A stretch of 64,000 nucleotides of DNA from positions 244,117 to 308,116 of the forward strand of contig JAYQIF010000001.1 in the NCBI GenBank assembly GCA_038141525.1, given 5' to 3'. Position numbers and translations under genes: made by a program. The notes under the pieces were generated by a model. It saw only the letters and a program-made list of their open reading frames with translations. It had not been told where the DNA came from and did not search any database. This DNA comes from BACL21 sp038141525 (lineage in GTDB: Bacteria; Bacteroidota; Bacteroidia; Flavobacteriales; Flavobacteriaceae). This document shows, piece after piece, positions 9,215 through 18,419 of the stretch (positions are counted from its first letter, which is position 1; every line of letters starts with the position of its first letter).

Positions 9215-9244
9215 CAACTTTAGTCGTGAACTTAATTTTAGAGG

Positions 9245-10899
9245 CTAGGGTTGGATTTGTAATTTCTTGGTAACAATATTGCCCGAATCTGAATCTTCGA
9301 GATAGAGCAAATAAATGCCGGGCGCTAGTGCTGAGACGTCAATTTGATTCTCCGTGGCAGAAAGATCCAAGGTCATAAGGTTTTGACCCGTCAGAGCAAA
9401 TACATGACCTTTCAAATTGGGATATTTGGTATTGTGAATCATTACATAATCCGTTGCAGGATTCGGATGAATAGAAACCACACCCTCCAGGTCGAAATCA
9501 CTAATACTCAATGCGTTTTCGAGTGTTTCAAGGCGTTCCAGACCGACTCCATCCGGATCGAGCCAATCGCTTAATCGCTCTTGTGGACTACTCCCGTAAG
9601 CCCATGAAGTGGCAAAACGACCGTACAAGTCATAGCGACCATTGCTCTGAACACCATCACAACTGGCCATACCACCGTGCAATTGACCTACTATATATCC
9701 TTGATCATTAAATAGCGGAGAACCTGAGGACCCTCCCTCAGTACTGCCGATATCCCAACCATTACTGCCCCCAACATCAGAACCTTTCACCAACCACACC
9801 TCTATTCCATTAGCCGTATCACGCGCCATTGGATCATCATCGCGGCAAACCTTCATGACATCTCCTTTGGATGATGGATGCCTATTTGATACTCTGGAAG
9901 ATCATCTGTTCTGTCCCAACCCGCAAAAGCGACGTCCCAAGAAGCTGGAATAGACTCGTTTAACTCAACAAGAACAAAATCAGAGCGATTATTTCGCGCA
10001 CGCAACTGTGCCCCATTTACCGTAAAATTGGTGCCAATATCAATACTGCTGTCTGTCGAACCACAGACTGGGTCCGGGCTGATCCAATTAAAACGCATGG
10101 ACCAATAGGCTGGATCCGAATTATCCAAACAATGATTGGCCGTCAATATGTATGGTGTTTTGTCCTCTTTGGCGTTATTCACCAATACCGCCGAGCACAA
10201 ATAGCCATTTCCGAGGTTCAACAAGGCTACAGCTTTTTTCAGCTGATCGCGATGACCATCAAAAGACTCGCCAATACTACAATTCACGTCGTAATGACAA
10301 TCGCCTGAATCTTCGAGGCCACGCGCCTCATTTTGATTTTGAATCAAACTGTTGATTGCGCCCATACGATAGCCATGAATGAGGCTTTCGATATAAATAT
10401 GCGGTAATTCCGTGGTACTGGGTTCTGCGATATATTCAATGACTATTTCATCGCCTTGAATGATCCATGTGCCAAATTCTCTTGCGGTTATCTCCTTAGT
10501 ATAATGCACTTTAGACCAATCGCTACGTGAACCATTATAAAATTGTACTTGCCCGCCTTGAGGGATGTAAAAATTGGAAAAATTAAGGCTTAGATTAAGA
10601 GCCTGTGGTGAACGCAAAGCCAAACGCCAAATTTGGGTCCCATCAGACAATTCAGTCGGTTGACCATGGGTGAGGAGATCCAGAGATACAGTCCGCTCAA
10701 TACCGTAACGCCAGGGCATAGATTTATCTTGATCAGCGATTATATCCTGAGCCATAACCGCACTCATCTCCAAGGGCGATAACTCAATATATTCTGGGGC
10801 TTCGAGACCATAGTCCCAACTTTTGGGTTCAGGCGCGTTACCCTGTCCTGTAAGATTGGCACAATAAAGAACACACAATATGATGGTATACCTCAGCAT
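9245..10899 (-). CDS. secreted lysyl endopeptidase-like serine protease, T9SS tail (frame broken near 9864)
   Basis: Signal peptide MLRYTIILCVLYCANLTGQG, a long pro-region, then a trypsin-like S1 fold with His in YILTANHCLDN, Asp in RSDFVLVEL and Ser in EGGSSGSPLFN. The C-terminus is a type A T9SS sorting domain (VSIHPNPATDYVMIH ... GIYLLYLED). The frame ends at 9853 after GIHHPKEMS. The following frame reads GDVMKVCRDDDP, and GIHHPxGDxMK is the family sequence, so one G is missing at AAAGGAG (9864-9865). Corrected length 551 residues. Probably digests extracellular protein. Confidence 0.82.
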
Positions 10900-10962
10900 T
10901 TATTTGAATCCCATAACATTAGAGAACTTCTAAGGTAACTAAAAAAAGGATATTCACATAAA

Positions 10963-10986
10963 AAAACCCTCGATATCGAGGGTTTT
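10963..10986. terminator. terminator hairpin after queA
   Basis: Perfect inverted repeat AAAACCCTCGAT/ATCGAGGGTTTT, 8 bases beyond the corrected queA stop and ahead of the protease start. A- and T-tracts on both sides make it usable in either direction. Confidence 0.85.
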
Positions 10987-10993
10987 AATTCGT

Positions 10994-12050
10994 TTAGATA
11001 ATCAACATCGCATCGCCATAGGTATAAAACTTATAAGCGCTCTTTAACTGCCTCGGCGTAAGCCTCTTTAATGAATTCATGACCCGCAAAAGCAGACACC
11101 ATCATCAGCAAGGTTGATTTGGGCGTATGAAAATTCGTCACCATGCAATTGGCAATACTAAAATCGTAGGGCGGAAAAATAAATTTGTTGGTCCATCCTT
11201 GGTACGGATTGAGCGTCGCATTGGAAGAGACCGAGCTCTCTAAGACACGCATAACAGTCGTTCCCACGGCACACACGCGACGTTTGTGTTGTATTCCTGT
11301 ATTAATTGTGTCTACCGCGCTTGGATTGATAAAAATCTCCTCACTGTCCATTTTGTGCTTGGACAAATCCTCGACTTCCACAGGACTAAATGTACCCAAT
11401 CCCACATGCAGAGTAACTTCAGCAAAATTAATCCCTTTAATCTCAAGACGCTTCATGAGGTGCTTTGAAAAATGCAAACCAGCAGTTGGGGCAGCTACAG
11501 CACCTTCGTTTTTGGCGAAAATCGTTTGATAACGCTCAGCATCTTCGGGCTCAACATCGCGTTTGATATATTTTGGCAATGGTGTTTCTCCAAGCTCGGT
11601 CAACTTCTCACGGAACTCTTGATATGATCCATCGAATAAAAATCTCAAGGTTCTTCCACGTGAAGTCGTATTGTCAATGACTTCAGCAACAAGCGAGTCA
11701 TCTTCGCCAAAGTACAACTTATTCCCAATGCGAATTTTTCTTGCGGGGTCAACCAGAACATCCCAAAGGCGGGTTTCGGCATTGAGTTCACGCAATAAAA
11801 AAACCTCGATTCTCGCTCCTGTCTTTTCTTTATTGCCATAGAGACGTGCAGGAAAAACTTTGGTATTATTCAGTACCAAGACGTCTTGCTCATCAAAATA
11901 GTCGATTAAGTCTTTGAACATTTTGTGTTCTATGGTTTGATTCTTGCGATCCAAAACCATAAGTCTTGCCTCATCACGGTTTGGCGCAGGGTACTCGGCC
12001 AATAGTTCAGGTGGTAAATTAAAATTGAAATTCGAGAGTTTCATTCCCAT
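10994..12050 (-). CDS. queA: tRNA preQ1 ribosyltransferase-isomerase (C-terminal frame break near 11035)
   Basis: Adds the cyclopentane ring to preQ1 in tRNA during queuosine synthesis, using S-adenosylmethionine. Family blocks: LPPELLAEYP, RDEARLMVL, VLVLNNTKVFPARLYG, GAVAAPTAGLHF, VTLHVGLGTFSPV, NFHTPKSTLLMMVSAF. The open frame ends at 11031 as KERL. With one T removed from the TT at 11035-11036 it continues as YKFYTYGDAMLII, the conserved QueA C-terminus, to a TAA at 10994. Corrected length 351 residues. The missing tail points to a sequence error rather than a dead gene. Confidence 0.93.
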
Positions 12051-12120
12051 AGAGCGTAGTCTTTAGTTAAAGGGGGCAAATATACAACCTGCACAAGGGG
12101 GTTGTCAAGTAAAAGACCAA

Positions 12121-13354
12121 TTAATTACCCAAACTATATTCAAGGCCGACATTAGCCATATCCTTCCAGAAATTGGGATAGGATTTACTCACAACACCAT
12201 GATCCTCTATATAGATTGGCACCCGCGAGACCAATGGTGCAAAGGCCATAGCCATTCGGTGATCATTATAGGTCTTTATGGAAATATTGGGTTTTATTGG
12301 CTCTTTACGCGCCTCTATACTGATTGAATATTCATTGCAGACAACCATGGCACCGAGTTTGGAAAGTTCAACGGTAAGAGCCTCAAGACGATCTGTCTCT
12401 TTGATTTTCAGCGTGTGTAATCCCGATAAATGACACCTAACCCCCAGAGCAAAACAACAGACAGCTATGGTCTGTGCGATATCGGGAGTATTGGATAAAT
12501 CCCAAGAAACGTAATCAGGCAGCGGTTGGTTCGTGGCCCGGAGTAAGACAGACTGATGTTCGACGTCGAATTCCGTCATTACGCCTAATCTCTGAAAAAG
12601 GTCAGCGATTGCACTATCCCCTTGACGACTGTCTTGGTTTAAATAACGTAATTTAAGACTCATCTCGGGCGTCAAAGCCACCATGCTGTACCAATAAGAG
12701 GCGCCACTCCAATCTGACTCAACGGACAATAATTGCCCATGCTTTTGCAGCGCCCCTGTCACCTGAATTTTTTCATCAGACACCAGGGCGTCGACGCCTA
12801 AACTCTGTAACAAAGACCGTGTCATAGTGACATAGGGCAAACTCGTTAGACCATCTTTAATGCGGATGGTTAAACCATTTTTAAATCTAGTCGCCACGAG
12901 CATTAAGGCTGTTAAATATTGACTGCTTACTGAGCCAGACATCGTGATCTCCCCACCTGATAGGGCAACCCCTTTAATGGCTAAAGGAGGAAAACCCTCG
13001 TGCCTGAGATAATTGATCTCAGCCCCCAAACTCCGTAGAGCGTCCACCAAGATTCCTATAGGTCGTTCTAACATTCTCGGCGACCCAGTAAGGACCACAG
13101 AAGAGTCTGGTCTACTGGCAAAATATGCTGTCAAAAAACGCATTGCAGTACCGGCATGACCCACATCAATCTCCTTGGGTTTTTTTTAAGGCTTCAATCA
13201 TTACCGCGGCATCATCACACTGGGCTAAATTATTCAAACGAATTTCCGGCCAAAGCGCCTGAAGTATGAGCAACCTATTGGTTTCACTCTTAGAGCCTGT
13301 TAGGGTCAGCAGGATCTCATTTTCAACTGGTTTGAATGCCTTTAGATGGATCAT
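12121..13354 (-). CDS. aroA: 5-enolpyruvylshikimate-3-phosphate synthase (frame break near 13184)
   Basis: Transfers enolpyruvyl from PEP to shikimate 3-phosphate, the sixth step to chorismate. The N-terminal part (MIHLKAFKPV ... LTGSKSETNRLLIL, substrate loop) is in one frame and the rest (GHAGTAMRFLTAYFA, GSPRMLERPIG, GSVSSQYLTALM, LKIKETDRLEAL, TYNDHRMAMAFAP) in another. Reading A7 instead of A8 at 13180-13187 gives LKKPKEIDVGHAGTAMRF and 410 residues, the usual length. The N-terminal piece also appears fused to the membrane protein before it, probably from a further run error. It is one of four aromatic-pathway functions within 5 kb. Confidence 0.9.
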
Positions 13355-13359
13355 AAGCG

Positions 13360-13591
13360 TTACTTTTTTTGGACTTTTGTAGTGCTTATAAAATCGACTG
13401 TACGCGGTAAAAAATCCATAAATAATGGACCCTAATATCAGGCCGACGACATTACGCCAAGCATTAAAAAATGTAAAAAAATCCCCGCGCGCTAAAAACC
13501 CTTTGATCACCACGAATATCACAGCAAAACCCAGGGCCAAACCGAGGACAGAACGCCAGAATTTTGTCTGTAAAACAATCGAATAAAACAT
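13360..13591 (-). CDS. small two-helix membrane protein
   Basis: MFYSIVLQTKFWRS followed by two hydrophobic segments (about residues 14-33 and 47-63) and a basic tail ending YKHYKSPKK. As read, the frame runs on into aroA through VTLM. With A6 in place of A7 at 13363-13369 it would end in TAA at 13362-13360, six bases before the aroA ATG, giving 76 residues. I favour a separate gene. No family recognised; it lies between the mazG-like gene and aroA, in their direction. Confidence 0.55.
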
Positions 13592-13613
13592 AACTTCGGG
13601 TGTCTAAGAGCGT

Positions 13614-13940
13614 TTATTTTAACTTCTGGTTGGTGTGATGACGATCGTGATCGCGCTGGGTTTTTAGCGTTATCTTTTTATCAAAGGACGCTTGTAAATC
13701 AACACCAGTTTGATTGGCCAGACAAAGCACGACAAACAAAACATCGGCCAATTCTTCTCCTAAATCCTTTTCTTTATCACTAGGCTTTTCACTTTGCTCT
13801 CCATATCGACGGGCTATAATCCGCGCCACTTCCCCAACCTCTTCGGTGAGTTGCGCCATATTAGTGAGTTCGTTAAAATAGCGCACTCCGTGATTTTGAA
13901 TCCAATGGTCGACTTGTTTTTGTAAGCTGTTTAATTCCAT
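13614..13940 (-). CDS. MazG-like nucleotide pyrophosphohydrolase
   Basis: 108-residue all-alpha NTP-PPase of the MazG/dUTPase-2 type, hydrolysing NTPs or modified nucleotides to NMP and PPi. The metal-binding pattern is visible as LTEEVGEVARII (EExxE-like) and GEELADVLFVVLCLAN (ExxD). It is a single domain, half the size of E. coli MazG. It lies 18 bases after dtd in the same direction. The natural substrate is unknown. Confidence 0.82.
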   Translation of the reverse strand: MELNSLQKQVDHWIQNHGVRYFNELTNMAQLTEEVGEVARIIARRYGEQSEKPSDKEKDLGEELADVLFVVLCLANQTGVDLQASFDKKITLKTQRDHDRHHTNQKLK

Positions 13941-13958
13941 GGCATCTAATTTTATCGA

Positions 13959-14408
13959 TTAATACTGATCTGTATCTAATATAATGGTCACCGGACCATC
14001 GTTTACCAAAGCAACACTCATGTCTGCGCCAAAGCGACCGGATTGAATGTCCTTACCGGTCTCCTTTTGCAAGCAACGAATAAATTCTTTATACAAAGGC
14101 TCTGCTTTATCCCCAGAGGCTGCCTCAACAAATGAGGGACGATTGCCTTTCTTGGTTTGTGCCTGTAATGTAAATTGACTCACCACTAAGAGATCACCAC
14201 CAACGCTTTGCACGTCCACATTCATTGGTGCCTTTTGGTCCGCAAATATGCGGAGTTTAGCCACTTTTCGGCTCAATTGAAGTGACCTGATCTTGGGTGT
14301 CATTCACACTAACGCCCAAAAAGACAAGAACCCATGATTGATTGAACCCACAATCTCGTTGTTCACAGTTACACTTGCCGACTTAACTCTTTGCACTACT
14401 GCCTTCAT
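13959..14408 (-). CDS. dtd: D-aminoacyl-tRNA deacylase (two compensating frame breaks)
   Basis: Removes D-amino acids, and Gly from tRNA-Ala, from charged tRNAs. The start MKAVVQRVKSASVTV overlaps the rsgA stop by ATGA. Frame is lost at 14325 (one G short, HGFL-VFLGV) and regained at 14270 (one extra C, SIE-RKVAKLRIF). Between these, the shifted frame reads SVNDTQDQVTSIE as expected. The rest shows VVSQFTL and the C-terminal NDGPVTIILD catalytic block. Corrected length 149 residues. Uncorrected, only 114 residues from 14303 are open. Confidence 0.88.
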
Positions 14409-15355
14409 GACTGGGGGTATAAATCTTTTCTATATTGACTGTCGTCACCCGAATGCATCTGACAATAACTGTGATAGCGTGACCAAGCCAACTGCCCGGA
14501 TTCAAGATGCTCTTTTATAGCGCACTTAGGCTCATTGATATGCTGGCAGTTATTGAATTTGCATTGATCCTGTAGGGCAAAGAATTCAGGAAAATAAGCC
14601 CCAAGTTCAGCTTGCTCGAGGTCTACAACACCAAAACCTTTAATTCCAGGGGTATCGATAATGCGTCCTCCAAAAGGCAAATCAAACATTTCGGCAAAAG
14701 TCGTCGTATGTTGCCCCTGCGCATGTTGCTGTGAAATCTCTGCCGTTTTTAGGTCTAGTTCTGGTGCTAGAGTATTGACCAAAGTTGATTTACCCACCCC
14801 ACTATGTCCCGAAAAAAGTGACGTCTTATCCACCATAAGTGTTTTGAGCTTATCCACATTTTTGCCAGTTTTTGCTGAAATTCCAATACAGGTATAACCA
14901 ACCGAGCGGTACAAGGCTGCCAAATATTTGGCCTGTTCTAGTGACTCTTGATCATAAGCATCGGATTTATTAAACAGTAGGACACATTCTATATGATAGG
15001 CCGCTGCTGTAACTAAAAAACGATCGATAAACGAGGTTGTTGTTACAGGATTACTGGGCGTAACGAGCAAAAAGGCATAATCAATATTAGAGGCAATAAT
15101 GTGAGTTTGCTTCGAAAGATTAACCGATTTCCGAATGATGTAATTGTCTCTGGGTTCGATTTTAGTAATGACCCCGCGTGTCTCTTGATCGGCAGACTCG
15201 AGTTCAAATTCGACACGGTCTCCAACTGCAATCGGATTGGTGCTCTTGATACCATCAATGCGGAATTTTCCTTTGATGCGACAAGGATATAAGTCACCCC
15301 GAGTTGAACTTACAACGTACCAACTTCCAGTAGATTTATAAACCAAGCCCTTCAT
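14405..15355 (-). CDS. rsgA: ribosome small subunit-dependent GTPase A
   Basis: Circularly permuted GTPase that helps late 30S maturation. 316 residues: N-terminal OB-fold (1-70), then motifs in permuted order G4 NKSD, G5 ISAKTG, G1 GHSGVGKST, G3 DTPGIKGFG, and a C-terminal zinc motif CKFNNCQHINEPKC. Length and order are normal. It is the upstream partner of dtd, with a four-base ATGA overlap. Intact. Confidence 0.95.
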   Translation of the reverse strand: MKGLVYKSTGSWYVVSSTRGDLYPCRIKGKFRIDGIKSTNPIAVGDRVEFELESADQETRGVITKIEPRDNYIIRKSVNLSKQTHIIASNIDYAFLLVTPSNPVTTTSFIDRFLVTAAAYHIECVLLFNKSDAYDQESLEQAKYLAALYRSVGYTCIGISAKTGKNVDKLKTLMVDKTSLFSGHSGVGKSTLVNTLAPELDLKTAEISQQHAQGQHTTTFAEMFDLPFGGRIIDTPGIKGFGVVDLEQAELGAYFPEFFALQDQCKFNNCQHINEPKCAIKEHLESGQLAWSRYHSYCQMHSGDDSQYRKDLYPQS

Positions 15356-15480
15356 ACAGGTGCAAAATTGCTAATTAAAACTCAATATCCACGGATTTTC
15401 AGGCATAATCCAATCTCAAGAGTAGATTGAACCTAACCGCTGACCCTGATAAAATACGCTTACATGACTTCAAAACCCGC

Positions 15481-16563
15481 TTACTGGGTTTTAATATTTT
15501 TTTGCTGATTGATCGATTCTTGGTGAATGGCTTTAAATAATTTTTCAGTGAATTCATCACTCAACCCCTCTTGAATACCAGCCTTGACCATACGCTCCAA
15601 AATTGACGTCCATCGATCGGACTGCAAAATCGCCACATTATTGTCGTGCTTTAGCTGACCGATTTGCACGGCGATCCCCATACGTCTGCCCAAAGATTCT
15701 ATGAGCTGCTGATCGATTACATCTATTTTTGCGCGAAGGGCATCCAGATGCTCATGAAATTCTGTACCAGAAACATCGACTTCTCGCATTTTTAGTGCCG
15801 TGATAATTTCTCCCAGTTTTTCGGGTGTGACTTGTTGGGCCGCATCACTCCACGCGTTATCAGGATCAATATGGCTCTCAATCATCAAGCCATCATAATT
15901 TAAATCCAGACCAGTTTGAGACAGTTCAAAAATTAAATCACGGCGGCCACCCATATGAGAAGGATCTAAAATTAAGGGCACATCTGGTCTTCGGCTTTGA
16001 AATTCAATAGCAATTTGCCATTCAGGAATATTTCGGTATTTTGTTTTTTCATAAGACGAAAAGCCCCTGTGAATAGCCCCCAGCTGAGTAATTCCCGCAT
16101 TTTCAAATCGTTCTAAAGCGCCCATCCACAGAGAAAGATCTGGATTGACTGGGTTTTTTATTAATACAATCTTATCGGTACCCCGTAAAGCGTCTGCTAT
16201 ATCTTGTACGATAAAGGGAGATACCGTCGTACGCGCACCAATCCATAGGATATCCACATCGTGCTCAAGAGCTAATTCTACGTGATGTGGGTGCGCCACC
16301 TCTGTAGTGGTCAATAGTCCTGTTTCTTGTTTAGCGCGTTTGAGCCATGGTAAGCCAAGAGCGCCAACCCCCTCGAAATTTCCAGGACGAGTCCGCGGTT
16401 TCCATAGGCCCGCTCGCAACACCGATGTTTTAGTGTGAGTGAGCCTTCTGGCGGTTTCCATTAATTGATCCTGTGTTTCTGCACTGCAAGGCCCTGCGAT
16501 AACAATCGGATGCCCGAGATTCATGGCACGCAACCACTGGCGCGCCTCAATATTTTGACTCAT
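15481..16563 (-). CDS. bifunctional DAHP synthase-chorismate mutase
   Basis: N-terminal DAHP synthase (about 1-250; IAGPCSAET, LRAGLWKPRTRPGNFEG, WIGARTTVSPF, LIKNPVNPD, DPSHMGGRR) condenses PEP and erythrose 4-phosphate. The C-terminal chorismate mutase of the AroQ type (about 265-350; LRAKIDVIDQQLIESLGRRMGIAVQIG) converts chorismate to prephenate. The mutase domain probably gives feedback control of the synthase, as in other such fusions. Start overlaps the pheA stop by ATGA. tyrA and an aminotransferase, which usually sit between pheA and this gene in flavobacteria (from memory), are absent here. Confidence 0.93.
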   Translation of the reverse strand: MSQNIEARQWLRAMNLGHPIVIAGPCSAETQDQLMETARRLTHTKTSVLRAGLWKPRTRPGNFEGVGALGLPWLKRAKQETGLLTTTEVAHPHHVELALEHDVDILWIGARTTVSPFIVQDIADALRGTDKIVLIKNPVNPDLSLWMGALERFENAGITQLGAIHRGFSSYEKTKYRNIPEWQIAIEFQSRRPDVPLILDPSHMGGRRDLIFELSQTGLDLNYDGLMIESHIDPDNAWSDAAQQVTPEKLGEIITALKMREVDVSGTEFHEHLDALRAKIDVIDQQLIESLGRRMGIAVQIGQLKHDNNVAILQSDRWTSILERMVKAGIQEGLSDEFTEKLFKAIHQESINQQKNIKTQ

Positions 16564-17420
16564 ATTTCAATTTTTTCTTCCAATTTGATGGGTTTATTTT
16601 CTTTGTTCTGTGCGTATCGTCCAAGAAGTTTAAAATGCTTAACCCCTTCCTGTAAAACCTTTATGGCCTGCTCAAATTTTTGCGGATCCTCAAAAGTAAC
16701 ATCTACAAAAAATGCATAGCGCCAATTCATACCAAGCACTGGCAAGGACTGGATCTTGGTCAGATTAATTTGATGATCACTCAGCACCCCAAGTGCACGA
16801 CTCAACGAACCCACTTGGTGTCCCAACTGAAATTTAAGACTGGCTTTATTTGGCGTTTTCTGTGATCGACTCCCAGGAAGACCAAACAGCACAAAGCGCG
16901 TTTGATTTTGCTTGATATCCTGTATTTGGTGGTCCAGAATCTCCAAGCCAAAGGCCTCTGCTACATCCTTGCCTGCAATGGCTGCAATACCGCGCAACTC
17001 TTGACTTACGATTTGCTCTGCTTCACTCGCTGTGTCTTTACCCTCCACCAATCGAAATTGACCCTGATACTGTCTAAGATAATTCCGACATTGCAATAGC
17101 GCTACAGGATGCGAACGGACCTCCACTATATCCTTCACATCTGTATTTGGCAAAGCCATCAAATGCATTTGAATGTTTAAATAAACTTCATCGTAAATCT
17201 CAAAAGATCCCGACTCCAATAAGTTATAGTTAGTTAAGATAGAGCCCGCTATGGAGTTTTCAATAGCCAGCACACCGAATTCAGCCAGACCATTGGCCAC
17301 GGCCTGGGTCGTTGCGTCAAAGGAGTCACAACACTGAAGTGTATAAGATTGTTGGTCAAACAATTGCTTAACGGCTTGATGATGAAAAGAATGCTTTATC
17401 CCTTGTATGGCTATATTCAT
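16560..17420 (-). CDS. pheA: prephenate dehydratase
   Basis: Converts prephenate to phenylpyruvate for phenylalanine. 286 residues. The dehydratase domain has GIKHSFHHQAV near the start and VLAIENSIAGSI; the catalytic Thr-Arg-Phe motif is NQTRFVLFG. A C-terminal ACT domain (about 190-270; KASLKFQLGHQVGSLSRALGVL, then LTKIQSLP, resembling the ESRP effector site) senses Phe. First gene of a two-gene operon; transcription passes a leader peptide and a terminator-like hairpin just before the ATG. Confidence 0.94.
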   Translation of the reverse strand: MNIAIQGIKHSFHHQAVKQLFDQQSYTLQCCDSFDATTQAVANGLAEFGVLAIENSIAGSILTNYNLLESGSFEIYDEVYLNIQMHLMALPNTDVKDIVEVRSHPVALLQCRNYLRQYQGQFRLVEGKDTASEAEQIVSQELRGIAAIAGKDVAEAFGLEILDHQIQDIKQNQTRFVLFGLPGSRSQKTPNKASLKFQLGHQVGSLSRALGVLSDHQINLTKIQSLPVLGMNWRYAFFVDVTFEDPQKFEQAIKVLQEGVKHFKLLGRYAQNKENKPIKLEEKIEI

Positions 17421-17432
17421 TATTTAAAATCA

Positions 17433-17460
17433 TAAAAAAAGCCCGAACATCGAGTCGGGC
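17433..17460 (-). terminator. attenuator terminator hairpin before pheA
   Basis: On the minus strand, GCCCGA (17460-17455), an eight-base loop and TCGGGC (17446-17441) are followed by T7, ending 13 bases before the pheA ATG. A terminator here can only act on the pheA operon's own transcript. GGCTTTGTG at the end of the leader peptide gene can pair, with two G-U pairs, to CATAAGGCC overlapping the 5' arm, giving an alternative antiterminator. Confidence 0.75.
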
Positions 17461-17486
17461 CTTATGGTTATTGTCCTATACAATCA

Positions 17487-17549
17487 TCACAAAGCCTTTA
17501 CTTTGACATAAAAGAAATAAAAGAAAAATGTGTTGATGTATGTTTTCAT
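17487..17549 (-). CDS. Phe/Tyr-rich leader peptide of pheA operon
   Basis: Twenty codons, ATG at 17549 to TGA at 17489-17487, encoding MKTYINTFFFYFFYVKVKAL. Seven consecutive codons are Phe or Tyr; in total 5 Phe and 3 Tyr. It lies 66 bases upstream of the pheA ATG and directly ahead of the terminator hairpin. Position and composition fit a classical ribosome-mediated attenuator that reads charged tRNA-Phe and tRNA-Tyr. The alternative, a chance ORF, is unlikely given the residue bias in the expected place. Confidence 0.75.
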   Translation of the reverse strand: MKTYINTFFFYFFYVKVKAL

Positions 17550-17642
17550 TATTCAATCTTAGGTGACTAAAATATACTTTATCATTCAAAAGATAAAATC
17601 TTTCTAAAGTTTTTTTATTCTTTAATTTTACACTAACTGGGA

Positions 17643-18344
17643 ATGAATATCGAATTTGATCATATTACAAAAATGTACGGGGCACAGAAAGCCCTGAACC
17701 GAGTGAATTTTTCCATTTATTCGGGAGAAATTATTGGTCTATTAGGGCCCAATGGTGCGGGTAAGTCAACGCTAATCAAGCTCCTTGTTGGACTGTCACA
17801 GCCTGAAGAAGGTTCTCTCAGTCATCAGGGAACAACACTCAATACAAGCCACAAAGCATACAAAAATAAAATCGGTTACCTCCCTGAGGACAATCCCCTC
17901 CCGCAAGAACTTTTCGTCCGGGAATATCTGGATCAAACCGCCGCTTTGTATGCCCCGAACGCTTATGATCAGAGAAGTCTTATCGATCGAACGGGGCTGA
18001 GCGCCGTGGCTCACAAAAAAATTACTACCCTTTCCAAAGGATATAAACAACGCCTAGGTTTGGCCGCAGCACTAATCAATACCCCCGAACTCTTAGTCCT
18101 CGACGAGCCCATGACTGGTTTGGATCCCAACCAGATTCAGGAAATCAGAAAACTCATAAAATCGCTTAGCCCAGAGACCACTATAATACTCTCGACGCAC
18201 ACACTTCAAGATATTTCGGCCATCTGTGATCGCATCATCGTCTTGAACAAAGGAGCACTTGTTCAGGACATTAGCCTCAAGAAATTGGCCAACGACAATG
18301 ACCCTGCCGCATTGGAAGCCTTGTTTGCGCAATGGACGGCCTGA
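17643..18344 (+). CDS. ABC transporter ATP-binding protein (GldA/CcmA type)
   Basis: 233 residues with Walker A GPNGAGKST (about 36), Q-loop LPEDNPLPQE, signature LSKGYKQRLGLAAAL, Walker B LLVLDEP, D-loop GLDPNQ and switch His in LSTHTL. The signature resembles GldA of the gliding machinery, but GldA is about 60 residues longer and this protein stops soon after the switch region. No permease gene is adjacent. The exported substrate is unknown. The 76 bases to the convergent gene end hold no clear terminator. Confidence 0.85.
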   Translation: MNIEFDHITKMYGAQKALNRVNFSIYSGEIIGLLGPNGAGKSTLIKLLVGLSQPEEGSLSHQGTTLNTSHKAYKNKIGYLPEDNPLPQELFVREYLDQTAALYAPNAYDQRSLIDRTGLSAVAHKKITTLSKGYKQRLGLAAALINTPELLVLDEPMTGLDPNQIQEIRKLIKSLSPETTIILSTHTLQDISAICDRIIVLNKGALVQDISLKKLANDNDPAALEALFAQWTA

Positions 18345-18419
18345 TTGGTGACTCATCGCAAGCTAAATACAATGAAAACCTACTATTTATTCTAAGACGG
18401 GAATTGCATCCGAAGGCGA

